Shown here in pieces: positions 27,647 through 35,356 of a stretch of 64,000 bases of DNA (positions are counted from its first letter, which is position 1; each line of letters begins with the position of its first letter). This DNA comes from Peribacillus butanolivorans (GTDB lineage Bacteria; Bacillota; Bacilli; Bacillales; DSM-1321). The stretch is taken from the NCBI RefSeq assembly GCF_001273755.1, contig NZ_LGYA01000003.1:976-64975 (forward strand), given 5' to 3'. Under the pieces are notes generated by a model. It searched no databases and had not been told where the DNA came from. It was given only the letters and a program-made list of their open reading frames with translations. The position numbers and the translations under genes were made by a program.

Positions 27647-29281
27647 ATGAATACTTCGATTACAATCGAGGAAATTCTAACGCGCAGGCATTTTAATCAG
27701 ACGGATATAATCGCCGGCAGCAGTGGAATAAAGCGTCAAGTGAAATGGGTCCACTGCATGGAAGTCACCCAAATCAGCCACTTGTTAAATGGAAATGAAC
27801 TGATTCTGACCACCGGTTTGGGGTGGAAAGATTGTGATAGCACATTTCTTTCCTATTTAAATCAGCTAATTCAATGTAATGCAGCAGGACTGTGTATAGA
27901 GATAGGTACCCGCACCATGGCAATTCCCCAATGTGCGATAGATCTTGCAGATGAACACCAATTCCCTATCATCCTATTTCATCAAGAAGTTCCATTCGTA
28001 GAAATTACTCAGGATATTCATTCCCTAATCATTAATAAACAATATCAAATGATCTCCAACTTAGAGAACTACTCCCAGCAGCTAAATAAAAATCTCCTCG
28101 AAATTGACCATTATGAATCAATTCTAAAATTTCTCCATAACTATTTAAATGTACAGGTTATTCTTATCTTTAATGAAAACGATATAGCCAGTATTCCAAA
28201 AATAAAGAAAAAAATAACCTATCAAATGTTAGTGGAAGTAAATGAAGAAAAGAGAACTTTGAACAAAACCGTTCTTAGACAACCGATTCAAGTGCTCGGT
28301 GAGAATTATGCGGAACTGCTCATTTGCAGTAGCGATAGAGAGTTGACGGATTTTGATTCACTGATCTTGGATCGGACAGCCACCGCATTGGCTCAGCATC
28401 TATTACGGGAATTATATATAGAAGAAAAGAAAATGTCAGAAGAAAGCAAATGGCTGACAAACTGGATTGAAGGGGAGTATAGCGACGAAGCAATCCGTGA
28501 GCGGCTTTCCTATATTGATCCGAAAATGCAGCTAGATGGCGGGATTGTTTGCATTTGCAAACAACATCCACGGTATAATAAAAGTTCGGCAAAATTAGAT
28601 GGAACCTATTTTAAGATAATGTTTAGGACAGTTTTTGAACAATATGGCTTTCAGATTTTCTCTATGGAAATTCATCAGCACCTTGTCTTTATCCTAGGCG
28701 ATAATCGTTCATCCGAAGATTGGAAAGGAAGGGTGACAAGTGCCTTGGATCGTATTATGAAAATGGATGTCAGCGGACGTAATCGTATGAGCCTGCTTAC
28801 TATTGGGTTTGGAAAACACGTTCAAAAGTTAAGTGAGATTTATAAAAGTTATGAAACGGCTCGTGAGACTTTATTGCTTCAGGATACCTTACCAGAGGAG
28901 AACAGAAGCTTTTTTTATCAGGACTTACATATGTATCGTATGATTTCTCTAATCAATAAGCATGGTAATTTGGAAGAAACCGTTCATGAATATTTAGGTC
29001 CTGTTATCGAATATGACAAACAAAATAACGGTGAATTGATGCCTACCTTGAAGACCTATCTCGCTTGTAATGGGTCGAAACAGGAAACTTCAAAACAACT
29101 ATTTATTGTCCGGCAAACACTGTACCATCGGCTAGAAAAATTAGAAAAACTATTAGGGTCAAATTTTATGCGCTCAGATCAACGCCTTGGCATCGAATTC
29201 ATGATTTTTGCCTTGGATTACTTACAGAACAGTAGTAGGAAGACTAGTGAGAAATATATGGATAAATATGTGGGTAAATAG
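27647..29281 (+). CDS. PucR family transcriptional regulator
   Basis: The 544-aa protein has an N-terminal PucR-type purine-catabolism domain (about 8-125, with VKWVHCMEVTQISHLLNGNELILTTG-like features), a central CdaR GGDEF-like region, and a C-terminal helix-turn-helix (about 480-530) containing TLKTYLACNGSKQETSKQL and VRQTLYHRLEKLEKLLG. In Bacillus, PucR activates purine degradation genes. Here its location just after the pyrimidine/hydantoin operon suggests it controls that operon. ATG 27647 follows an SD-like aaggatggtgg. Confidence 0.88.
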   Translation: MNTSITIEEILTRRHFNQTDIIAGSSGIKRQVKWVHCMEVTQISHLLNGNELILTTGLGWKDCDSTFLSYLNQLIQCNAAGLCIEIGTRTMAIPQCAIDLADEHQFPIILFHQEVPFVEITQDIHSLIINKQYQMISNLENYSQQLNKNLLEIDHYESILKFLHNYLNVQVILIFNENDIASIPKIKKKITYQMLVEVNEEKRTLNKTVLRQPIQVLGENYAELLICSSDRELTDFDSLILDRTATALAQHLLRELYIEEKKMSEESKWLTNWIEGEYSDEAIRERLSYIDPKMQLDGGIVCICKQHPRYNKSSAKLDGTYFKIMFRTVFEQYGFQIFSMEIHQHLVFILGDNRSSEDWKGRVTSALDRIMKMDVSGRNRMSLLTIGFGKHVQKLSEIYKSYETARETLLLQDTLPEENRSFFYQDLHMYRMISLINKHGNLEETVHEYLGPVIEYDKQNNGELMPTLKTYLACNGSKQETSKQLFIVRQTLYHRLEKLEKLLGSNFMRSDQRLGIEFMIFALDYLQNSSRKTSEKYMDKYVGK

Positions 29282-29290
29282 AAAAAAACC

Positions 29291-29317
29291 AAGGGTGTTC
29301 AACGGACATCCTTTTTA
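29291..29317 (+). terminator. Terminator after the PucR gene
   Basis: The stem agggtgttc / ggacatcct with two G-T pairs is followed by TTTTT. Confidence 0.75.
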
Positions 29318-29376
29318 TAATGCACTGAAAGGGAGTTGGAGTGGCAAGTTAATATATTGGTGATTTCTCGGAAATG

Positions 29377-29430
29377 TACTGACATCAAAAAGTTGGCCTT
29401 TACAGCTTCTTGATGTCAGTATCTTTTTTT
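29377..29430 (+). terminator. Second terminator-like hairpin facing the YhfH array
   Basis: The perfect 12-bp stem tactgacatcaa / ttgatgtcagta has a 21-base loop and is followed by eight T on the plus strand. On the minus strand it lies directly after the last YhfH gene but lacks a T run there, so it could be a processing or stability element for the array mRNA. Confidence 0.6.
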
Positions 29431-29569
29431 AATATTCATCTTTTTTGGAAAGGCAGTGGTCACATTCCATGAGGTAAGATTCAGCTTGTTCAGTGATTTG
29501 ATCACCACACTCGGGACATTGTTTAGGTGGCAGGGTTCTAAAGAACTCCAACGGATTTTTAGTTTGCAT
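29429..29569 (-). CDS. YhfH family zinc-ribbon protein, array copy 7 (last)
   Basis: This 46-aa protein begins MQTKNPLEFFRTLPPKQCPE and has two CxxC pairs, CPEC and CDHC, as in the YhfH family (function unknown, probably one zinc). It is the last copy of seven in the minus-strand tandem array, and its C-terminus (SKKDEY) differs slightly from the next four (SKREDY). The SD ggggaaa lies before its ATG. Confidence 0.85.
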   Translation of the reverse strand: MQTKNPLEFFRTLPPKQCPECGDQITEQAESYLMECDHCLSKKDEY

Positions 29570-29592
29570 GATAGTTTCCCCCTTTTAATTGT

Positions 29593-29733
29593 TTAGTAGT
29601 CTTCGCGTTTAGAAAGGCAGTGGTCACATTCCATTAAGTAAGATTCAGCTTGTTCAGTGATTTGATCACCGCACTCGGGACATTGTTTAGGTGGTAGGGT
29701 TCTAAAGAACTCCAACGGATTTTTAGTTTGCAT
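29593..29733 (-). CDS. YhfH family zinc-ribbon protein, array copy 6
   Basis: The 46-aa product is nearly identical to copies 3-5 (MQTKNPLEFFRTLPPKQCPE start, CPEC and CDHC pairs, SKREDY end). It has its own SD, aaaggagg. Protein function is unknown. Confidence 0.85.
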   Translation of the reverse strand: MQTKNPLEFFRTLPPKQCPECGDQITEQAESYLMECDHCLSKREDY

Positions 29734-29756
29734 GATGGTTTCCTCCTTTAAATGGT

Positions 29757-29897
29757 TTAGTAGTCTTCGCGTTTAGAAAGGCAGTGGTCACATTCCATGA
29801 GGTAAGATTCAGCTTGTTCAGTGATTTGATCACCGCACTCGGGACATTGTTTAGGTGGTAGGGTTCTAAAGAACTCCAACGGATTTTTAGTTTGCAT
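29757..29897 (-). CDS. YhfH family zinc-ribbon protein, array copy 5
   Basis: The 46-aa product has the same sequence features as copy 6, in an essentially identical 164-bp unit with SD aaaggagg. The two CxxC pairs suggest a single bound zinc. Confidence 0.85.
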   Translation of the reverse strand: MQTKNPLEFFRTLPPKQCPECGDQITEQAESYLMECDHCLSKREDY

Positions 29898-29920
29898 GAT
29901 GGTTTCCTCCTTTAAATGGT

Positions 29921-30061
29921 TTAGTAGTCTTCGCGTTTAGAAAGGCAGTGGTCACATTCCATGAGGTAAGATTCAGCTTGTTCAGTGATTTGATCACCGC
30001 ACTCGGGACATTGTTTAGGTGGTAGGGTTCTAAAGAACTCCAACGGATTTTTAGTTTGCAT
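29921..30061 (-). CDS. YhfH family zinc-ribbon protein, array copy 4
   Basis: The 46-aa product is indistinguishable at protein level from copies 3 and 5, in a 164-bp unit with its own SD. Function is unknown. Confidence 0.85.
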   Translation of the reverse strand: MQTKNPLEFFRTLPPKQCPECGDQITEQAESYLMECDHCLSKREDY

Positions 30062-30084
30062 GATGGTTTCCTCCTTTAAATGGT

Positions 30085-30225
30085 TTAGTAGTCTTCGCGT
30101 TTAGAAAGGCAGTGGTCACATTCCATGAGGTAAGATTCAGCTTGTTCAGTGATTTGATCACCGCACTCGGGACATTGTTTAGGTGGCAGGGTTCTAAAGA
30201 ACTCTAACGGATTTTTAGTTTGCAT
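30085..30225 (-). CDS. YhfH family zinc-ribbon protein, array copy 3
   Basis: This 46-aa copy carries the same protein as copies 4-6. A longer in-frame start upstream would add 20 residues through the spacer; the MQTKN start is chosen because it is shared by all copies and follows the SD aaaggagg. Confidence 0.85.
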   Translation of the reverse strand: MQTKNPLEFFRTLPPKQCPECGDQITEQAESYLMECDHCLSKREDY

Positions 30226-30253
30226 GTGGTTTCCTCCTTTTAATTTGGTTAAA

Positions 30254-30391
30254 CTAGTCTTCACGTTTGGTAAGACAGCGGTCACATTCCATTAAGTAGG
30301 ACTCAGCATGTTCGACAATATGATCACCGCACTCAGGGCAATGTTTAGCAGGGATATTGTTGAAAAATTCAATGGGTTTTTTCGTTTGCAT
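30254..30391 (-). CDS. YhfH family zinc-ribbon protein, array copy 2 (diverged)
   Basis: This 45-aa copy begins MQTKKPIEFFNNIPAKHCPE and keeps CPEC and CDRC. It differs at many positions from copies 3-7, so it predates the recent amplification. The SD aaaggagg is present. Confidence 0.85.
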   Translation of the reverse strand: MQTKKPIEFFNNIPAKHCPECGDHIVEHAESYLMECDRCLTKRED

Positions 30392-30437
30392 GATTATTTC
30401 CTCCTTTAAATGTTTTTATATTTTTTCTTAAAATGAT

Positions 30438-30572
30438 TTATTCTTCACGTTTAGAAAGGCAGCGATCGCATTCTATCAGATAGGAATCTGATTGTTCAAC
30501 AAGTGTTTCACCACATTCCGGGCAATGGTTAAATGAATGGTTTATTAATAAACTTGATTGATTTGTTTGCAT
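30438..30572 (-). CDS. YhfH family zinc-ribbon protein, array copy 1 (most diverged, first in the transcript)
   Basis: This 44-aa copy begins MQTNQSSLLINHSFNHCPEC and keeps CPEC and CDRC but has lost the NPLEFF motif. It is promoter-proximal: a TTTCCA-N17-TATTAT pair lies about 50 bases upstream on the minus strand, and a strong SD gaggagg precedes the ATG. Confidence 0.82.
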   Translation of the reverse strand: MQTNQSSLLINHSFNHCPECGETLVEQSDSYLIECDRCLSKREE

Positions 30573-31289
30573 GTCTCGCTCCTCCTCTATATAGTACAGT
30601 TATTGTTGTTTGCTTGTTGTTATAATACAGTATATACCCGAAATTGGAAAATGTATAGGTATTTTACAGAAAATTTAAAAAATATTTCAGATTGAGCACA
30701 AAAACCCTATAGGAATAGGGTTTTTGTTAATATTTTTTTGGTCATTTATTTAAAAAAAGTGAAAATCTGAAGAAATATATAGGTTGAGAAGTGAGGAAAA
30801 TTAAGAGCGAACGAAAGGTTATCCAATATTCAATGAAATAAAATAGTGTTTTATGTAACAGATTGAAGTACAGATAAATTACAAAAAAACAAATTGATGG
30901 CTAACCTGTTTCTATTTCTATATGTCTTTTAGCTGCTTGCTCTAAAATGTCGGTAAGTTCTTAAGACAGCAGTTAATATATGAAAGTTCCTGTGCAGGAC
31001 TAAAGAATATAACTTTTTCTCCTTTAAGCACCGATAAGCAAAAAACAGAGTGAATACTAGAAATATGAAACGATGGCTTGCATTCTCAACTTGTTAAAGT
31101 ACGGCGGAAAATATCATCGTAAAGAAGGAAAGTATCTGACTTGTCAGTAGTGTTTCGTTCTTTTTTTCATGACCAGATACTTTTGATTCAAAAAAATGAA
31201 TATTAAGCTCCTGAAAAGAGGGTGTGCGGTTTTAGTACTTTAGTAAAGAGGTAACTTGGTAGTAGAAGTACATTAATGGGAGGTCGCAT
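30573..31289. other. Intergenic region with terminator and a decayed gene
   Basis: About 700 AT-rich bases contain a terminator hairpin at 30700-30726 (aaaaccctat/atagggtttt), a minus-strand gene remnant at 30904-31045, and a long-range repeat aaagtatctg...cagatactttt (31128-31187). No intact gene is seen. Confidence 0.5.
30904..31045 (-). pseudogene. Small decayed ORF, unknown family
   Basis: On the minus strand the sequence reads VLKGEKVIFFSPAQELSYIN, then CCLK, and after one missing base continues LTDILEQAAKRHIEIETG and a stop. Restoring one G gives a continuous frame of about 45 codons. There is no good SD. The family is not recognised. Confidence 0.4.
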
Positions 31290-32180
31290 ATGTCAAAAGT
31301 GATGATTATCATAAATCCATCTTCAGGGAAGGAAAAGGCAGGACAGATTTTGCCGAATGCAGAAAGGGTACTAGGTGATATCTATGATCAAGTGATTGTT
31401 CGTAAAACGGAAGTCGAAGGTGATGCTATGAAGTTTGCTAAGGAATCCTGTGCAGAAAAATTTGATGCTGTCATTTCGATGGGGGGAGATGGAACAGTAA
31501 ATGAGACAGTGAATGGGTTGGCCGAACAGAAGCATCGGCCTGTTTTCGGCATCATTCCACTAGGAACGGTAAATGACTTCGCTAGGTCCCTTGGCATACC
31601 ATTGGATCCTGATAAATCCATAGAGATGTTAAATGAAGCACAGATTAAGGATGCTGACATCGGGAAGATCAATGATCGTTATTTCATGAATGTGCTGGCG
31701 GTCGGTGCAATTGCCGAGGCTACCTCTAATGTGACCGTTGAGCAAAAAACTCGTCTGGGCTCACTTGCCTATTTTATAGAAGGAGCAAAAACATTAGTCA
31801 AAAAGACTCCGTTTTCTTTAACTGTTGAACATGATCAGGGAAGGTGGTTGGGAGAGGCATATTTATTAATTGCCACGATGACTAATTCAGTCGGCGGTTT
31901 CGAACAACTTGCACCCGAGGCGAAAGTAAATGATGGAAAGTTGCACACATTTATTATTAAAGATTTATCCCTTCCGCTTATTATCAAGATTATTCCGAGT
32001 TTAATAAAGGGCGAGATAAAGGGACACGAAGAAGTAGAATATATTCAAACTTCTAAGCTGCATTTATCTACATCAGAGGAACTTGCAATCCATATTGATG
32101 GCGATGAAGGGTTTCTTTTACCTTTTCAGGCAAATGTGTTGCACAAACACCTTCGTCTTTTTGTTCCGCGAACAATATGA
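31290..32180 (+). CDS. Diacylglycerol kinase family lipid kinase (YegS/BmrU type)
   Basis: The 296-aa protein is a soluble lipid kinase of the DAGK_cat family. It has the ATP-binding GGDGTVNETVNGL near 67-79, the preceding NPSSGKEKAGQ near 9-19, and a C-terminal beta domain with IHIDGDEG near 270. B. subtilis relatives include DgkB, YtlR and BmrU; it could recycle diacylglycerol or phosphorylate another lipid. ATG 31290 follows the SD gggaggtcg. It stands alone. Confidence 0.9.
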   Translation: MSKVMIIINPSSGKEKAGQILPNAERVLGDIYDQVIVRKTEVEGDAMKFAKESCAEKFDAVISMGGDGTVNETVNGLAEQKHRPVFGIIPLGTVNDFARSLGIPLDPDKSIEMLNEAQIKDADIGKINDRYFMNVLAVGAIAEATSNVTVEQKTRLGSLAYFIEGAKTLVKKTPFSLTVEHDQGRWLGEAYLLIATMTNSVGGFEQLAPEAKVNDGKLHTFIIKDLSLPLIIKIIPSLIKGEIKGHEEVEYIQTSKLHLSTSEELAIHIDGDEGFLLPFQANVLHKHLRLFVPRTI

Positions 32181-32417
32181 ATGTATAGGTATAGAAGTCG
32201 AGTACACTAATCGGAAAAAGCTGATAGGGTAAATGCCGCCAATCACCTTAATATTCAACTTTATCTATCCCGCAACGTGAGGGTCACTTGCTTTTATAAA
32301 AAGGTATCATTATTCCGGGTGCTTCTAGGAAATAATAGTTATTGAATGAATGAAGGGGTATATATATGGTACGCTTATAGTTATGAAAATAGATGAGAGA
32401 GGATGTTTGATGTTTGT

Positions 32418-34451
32418 ATGGAGTTTTTTCTTGTTATATTAGCCCTTCTAATTTTAATTGGAATGTCTAATGTAATTAACCATTTTATACCCTTTATACC
32501 TGTACCGTTAATTCAAATAACGCTGGGTGTTGTGCTGGCGCTTTTACCTTTTGGTATCCACGTAGAGATGGAGACAGAGCTGTTTTTGCTGTTATTTATC
32601 GCCCCTCTTTTATTCAACGATGGGAAGAATGTGCCCCGTACAGCCCTATGGAGGCTGAGAGCGCCTATTCTCATGCTTGCATTAGGCCTAGTATTCATAA
32701 CGGTTTGGGCCGGAGGTTATCTAATCAACTGGATGATTCCTTCGATTCCACTTCCGGCTGCATTTGCTTTAGCTGCCATTTTGTCACCTACCGATGTAGT
32801 GGCAGTCAGCGCTTTGGCGAGCCGCGTTAAGCTGCCGAAGAGCATAATGCATCTTCTTGAAGGCGAAGGGTTAATGAATGATGCTTCAGGTCTTGTGGCC
32901 TTTAAATTTGCTGTTGCAGCTACAGTCACTGGTGTTTTCTCCCTAGTGGATGCAACGTTTAGTTTTATATGGATTTCAATTGGTGGGTTTGTAGGTGGAG
33001 CATTTATTGCCTTCATCATTATCAGAATCCGTGTATTTCTTCGTCGTTTAGGAATGGAAGATGTTACGATGCACATGCTAATCCAAATCCTGACTCCTTT
33101 TATAATTTTCCTCGCTGTGGAACATTTTCACCTTTCTGGAATTTTAGCAGTTGTGGCCGGGGGAATTGTCCATGCCATTGAACGGGATCGGGAATTATCA
33201 CCGACGGTAGAACTGCAGGTTGTTTCAAAGAGTACATGGTCTGTCATTTTGTATGTACTAAATGGACTTGTGTTTGTTTTACTTGGCCTGCAAATTCCAA
33301 GCGTGGCGAAAACTATATTTGAAGATCCAGCTTTCAATAATGGACAAGTTATTATTTATATTGTGATTATTACACTGTTCCTCTTTGTTTTACGATTCAT
33401 TTGGCTTATCGCAGCTTGGTCGATTGGCTGGATCACAAAAAAAGCTGGAGCCCAAAAACCAGACTTGAAAGCGGCCGGAATCATTACCATTTCCGGAGTA
33501 CGAGGAGCGGTAACATTAGCTGGATCATTTTCGATTCCATACGTATTGGCAGATGGAAGTCCTTTCCCAGAGCGCTCGTTAATCATCTTTATTGCAGCAG
33601 GGGTTATACTATTGACCTTGATTGTTGCGAGTGTATTTCTACCTATTGTAGCAAGATCAGAAGAAGTGGAAATCGTAGATAAGCAGGCTGATAAAACAAA
33701 ATCGGCTACCATTCACACACATCAAGCGGCGATTCGAGTTGTAGAATCCCAAATGACAGATGAAAACCGAGAAGCGGCTTTATCGATCATTTCAAGATAT
33801 CATACGAAAATCAACGCACTGTCCTATGTAGAACAAGAGAAAGAGCCTGCTGCACTAAGAGAGGAAGAAAGGGTTCTTCGCTTTAAAGCTCTTGAGGCAG
33901 AGCAAAGATTCCTAGATAAACTTATTAAAGATGAGAAAGTGGACCGAGAAACGGCATTTATATGCAAGGAATATATTCAACGTATGGAAGGCGCGGTCAC
34001 AAACCTAATGAAATTCCGTTTTTTCAGGACAGTAACACTTTTTAGAAGAAGTATGTTGCGAGTTTTTAAATTATTTTTCCCTAATAAAAATGAAATAAGA
34101 AGAATCAATTTAGAGAGATTGGTAAAGGTAAGAGACCTTAAAGTCAGGATGTATAAAGCTGCCATCCAAGAGATCCAAGCCGGGATTACTTCAGAAAACC
34201 ATGAGACGTCTTCCATGATTATTGAAGAGTATAAAGTGCTTATTTTAAGATGCAAACGAGAAAATAGAGGCCGTGTTCCCAGTAAAATGGTCGAATATGA
34301 AAGAGAGCTATTCTATAAAGCGATTCAGGCAGAGCGTGACGAAGTACAGGATATGTTTGAAAAACGACAAATTTCCCGTGATGTCGCCAATATACTCCGC
34401 CAGCAAATCAATTTACGTGAAGCACTAACAATCAATGAAAACACTCACTGA
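32418..34451 (+). CDS. CPA1 family Na+/H+ (or K+/H+) antiporter
   Basis: The product (677 aa from ATG 32418; 682 aa from an in-frame ATG at 32403) has about 12 membrane helices in its first 400 residues, with CPA1 signatures LSPTDVVAVSALAS near 125, GEGLMNDASGLVAF near 149 and ISGVRGAVTLA near 358, including the conserved ND ion-binding pair. A C-terminal cytoplasmic extension of about 270 charged, helical residues is longer than in minimal antiporters and may be regulatory. The GAGAGG SD abuts 32403, so the MEFF start at 32418 looks more natural. Confidence 0.9.
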   Translation: MEFFLVILALLILIGMSNVINHFIPFIPVPLIQITLGVVLALLPFGIHVEMETELFLLLFIAPLLFNDGKNVPRTALWRLRAPILMLALGLVFITVWAGGYLINWMIPSIPLPAAFALAAILSPTDVVAVSALASRVKLPKSIMHLLEGEGLMNDASGLVAFKFAVAATVTGVFSLVDATFSFIWISIGGFVGGAFIAFIIIRIRVFLRRLGMEDVTMHMLIQILTPFIIFLAVEHFHLSGILAVVAGGIVHAIERDRELSPTVELQVVSKSTWSVILYVLNGLVFVLLGLQIPSVAKTIFEDPAFNNGQVIIYIVIITLFLFVLRFIWLIAAWSIGWITKKAGAQKPDLKAAGIITISGVRGAVTLAGSFSIPYVLADGSPFPERSLIIFIAAGVILLTLIVASVFLPIVARSEEVEIVDKQADKTKSATIHTHQAAIRVVESQMTDENREAALSIISRYHTKINALSYVEQEKEPAALREEERVLRFKALEAEQRFLDKLIKDEKVDRETAFICKEYIQRMEGAVTNLMKFRFFRTVTLFRRSMLRVFKLFFPNKNEIRRINLERLVKVRDLKVRMYKAAIQEIQAGITSENHETSSMIIEEYKVLILRCKRENRGRVPSKMVEYERELFYKAIQAERDEVQDMFEKRQISRDVANILRQQINLREALTINENTH

Positions 34452-34457
34452 ATATAT

Positions 34458-34494
34458 GAAGAAGCGCTGCCGATATCTTCGGCAGCGCTTCTTC
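34458..34494 (+). terminator. Strong hairpin after the antiporter gene
   Basis: The perfect 16-bp stem gaagaagcgctgccga / tcggcagcgcttcttc has a five-base loop. No T run follows, so termination would be inefficient unless assisted; it may stabilise the mRNA 3' end. Confidence 0.6.
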
Positions 34495-34565
34495 CAGTTA
34501 GTGGAGGGATTTTCGGAGGAAGTATCGAATTATTAAGGTATTCAATATTGAAGGAGTGTGATCAG

Positions 34566-35060
34566 GTGGAACAGGATCAGAAAATCGAGACCATCGCTTT
34601 AACGCCTTATCTGCGGGAACATCATCAGGAGCTGTCACAGTTTTATTTACCGGAAACACAAACCTCCTTTTCAGCTCTACCGGAACAGTCACTACAATAC
34701 TGCCGGGAAGATGTGGACAGGCATCCTTTCGTTATATGGGCTGATGGTATCCCTGTTGGTTTTTTCGTTTTACACATTGGAGAAAACATTAGCCCTTTCA
34801 CCAACAATAATAAAGCAATTTTACTCCGTGGATTTCTCGTTGATCAAAAGCACCAAGGCAAAAAGATTGCGAAGAAAGCCTTGCAAGTCCTTCCAGAATT
34901 CGCAAAGGGGATTTTTCCAAACAAAGATTCGATTATTCTTGCAGTGGACGCCATGAACGTGATAGCGAAAACTCTTTATGAGAAATCGGGATTTCAAGAT
35001 ACAGGAATTCAAAAAGAAGGAAGAAGCGGGTGGATGGAGATAATGGAATATAGATTATGA
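34566..35060 (+). CDS. GNAT family N-acetyltransferase
   Basis: The 164-aa protein has the GNAT fold pattern: a motif A like LRGFLVDQKHQGKKIAKKAL near 93-112 (acetyl-CoA pyrophosphate loop Q-x-x-G-K/I) and motif B AVDAMNVIAKTLYEKSGFQDTG. The GTG start at 34566 is favoured because the SD aaggag lies nine bases before it; a TTG at 34548 would overlap that SD. The substrate is unknown. It is monocistronic. Confidence 0.8.
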   Translation: MEQDQKIETIALTPYLREHHQELSQFYLPETQTSFSALPEQSLQYCREDVDRHPFVIWADGIPVGFFVLHIGENISPFTNNNKAILLRGFLVDQKHQGKKIAKKALQVLPEFAKGIFPNKDSIILAVDAMNVIAKTLYEKSGFQDTGIQKEGRSGWMEIMEYRL

Positions 35061-35356
35061 GATTGCATTTGATGGGTTGATTTGTGAAGGGTATTGCTTT
35101 CCTTCTGATTGGAAAAAAAGAAAAAGGAACCACACGTAAATACAGATTCATTCGATTACGAATTATTAAATAGGTAACAACTGATATATGCATAGGGCAA
35201 TTAGACTTTTCGAAACAGGGAAGGTCTTTTTCTTTGTCCAATTTGTTACAAGCTTCATTAGGAAACTTGATGATTTAGGGGGTCGCTTTTAATAATACGG
35301 CTGCCTTATGGTACACTTTACTTAATGAAAATTTCGTTAATCGAGGTGTAGTCCTA

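Larger units (their letters stand above)
29429..30572 (-). repeat. Tandem array of seven YhfH-family genes; five on an exact 164-bp period
   Basis: Gene ends at 29429, 29593, 29757, 29921 and 30085 are each exactly 164 bases apart, and the repeat units are nearly identical over both coding and spacer sequence, showing recent tandem duplication or gene conversion. Two more diverged copies (30254 and 30438) lie upstream. Every unit carries its own SD (aaaggaggaaa type), so the array is probably one multi-cistronic transcript read leftwards. Confidence 0.92.

Noticed and set aside
29429..30572. Regular repeats that at first glance could be a CRISPR array
   Set aside because: The 164-bp units are whole protein-coding genes with SD sequences; there are no short direct repeats with unique spacers and no cas genes.
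32717..33712. Several frames of 60-119 codons inside the antiporter gene on both strands
   Set aside because: Shadows of a membrane-protein gene with strong coding signals in its own frame.
34458..34494. An inverted repeat that could be a recombination site
   Set aside because: It is a simple 16-bp stem with a five-base loop next to a gene end and resembles an mRNA 3' structure; no integrase or second copy was seen.
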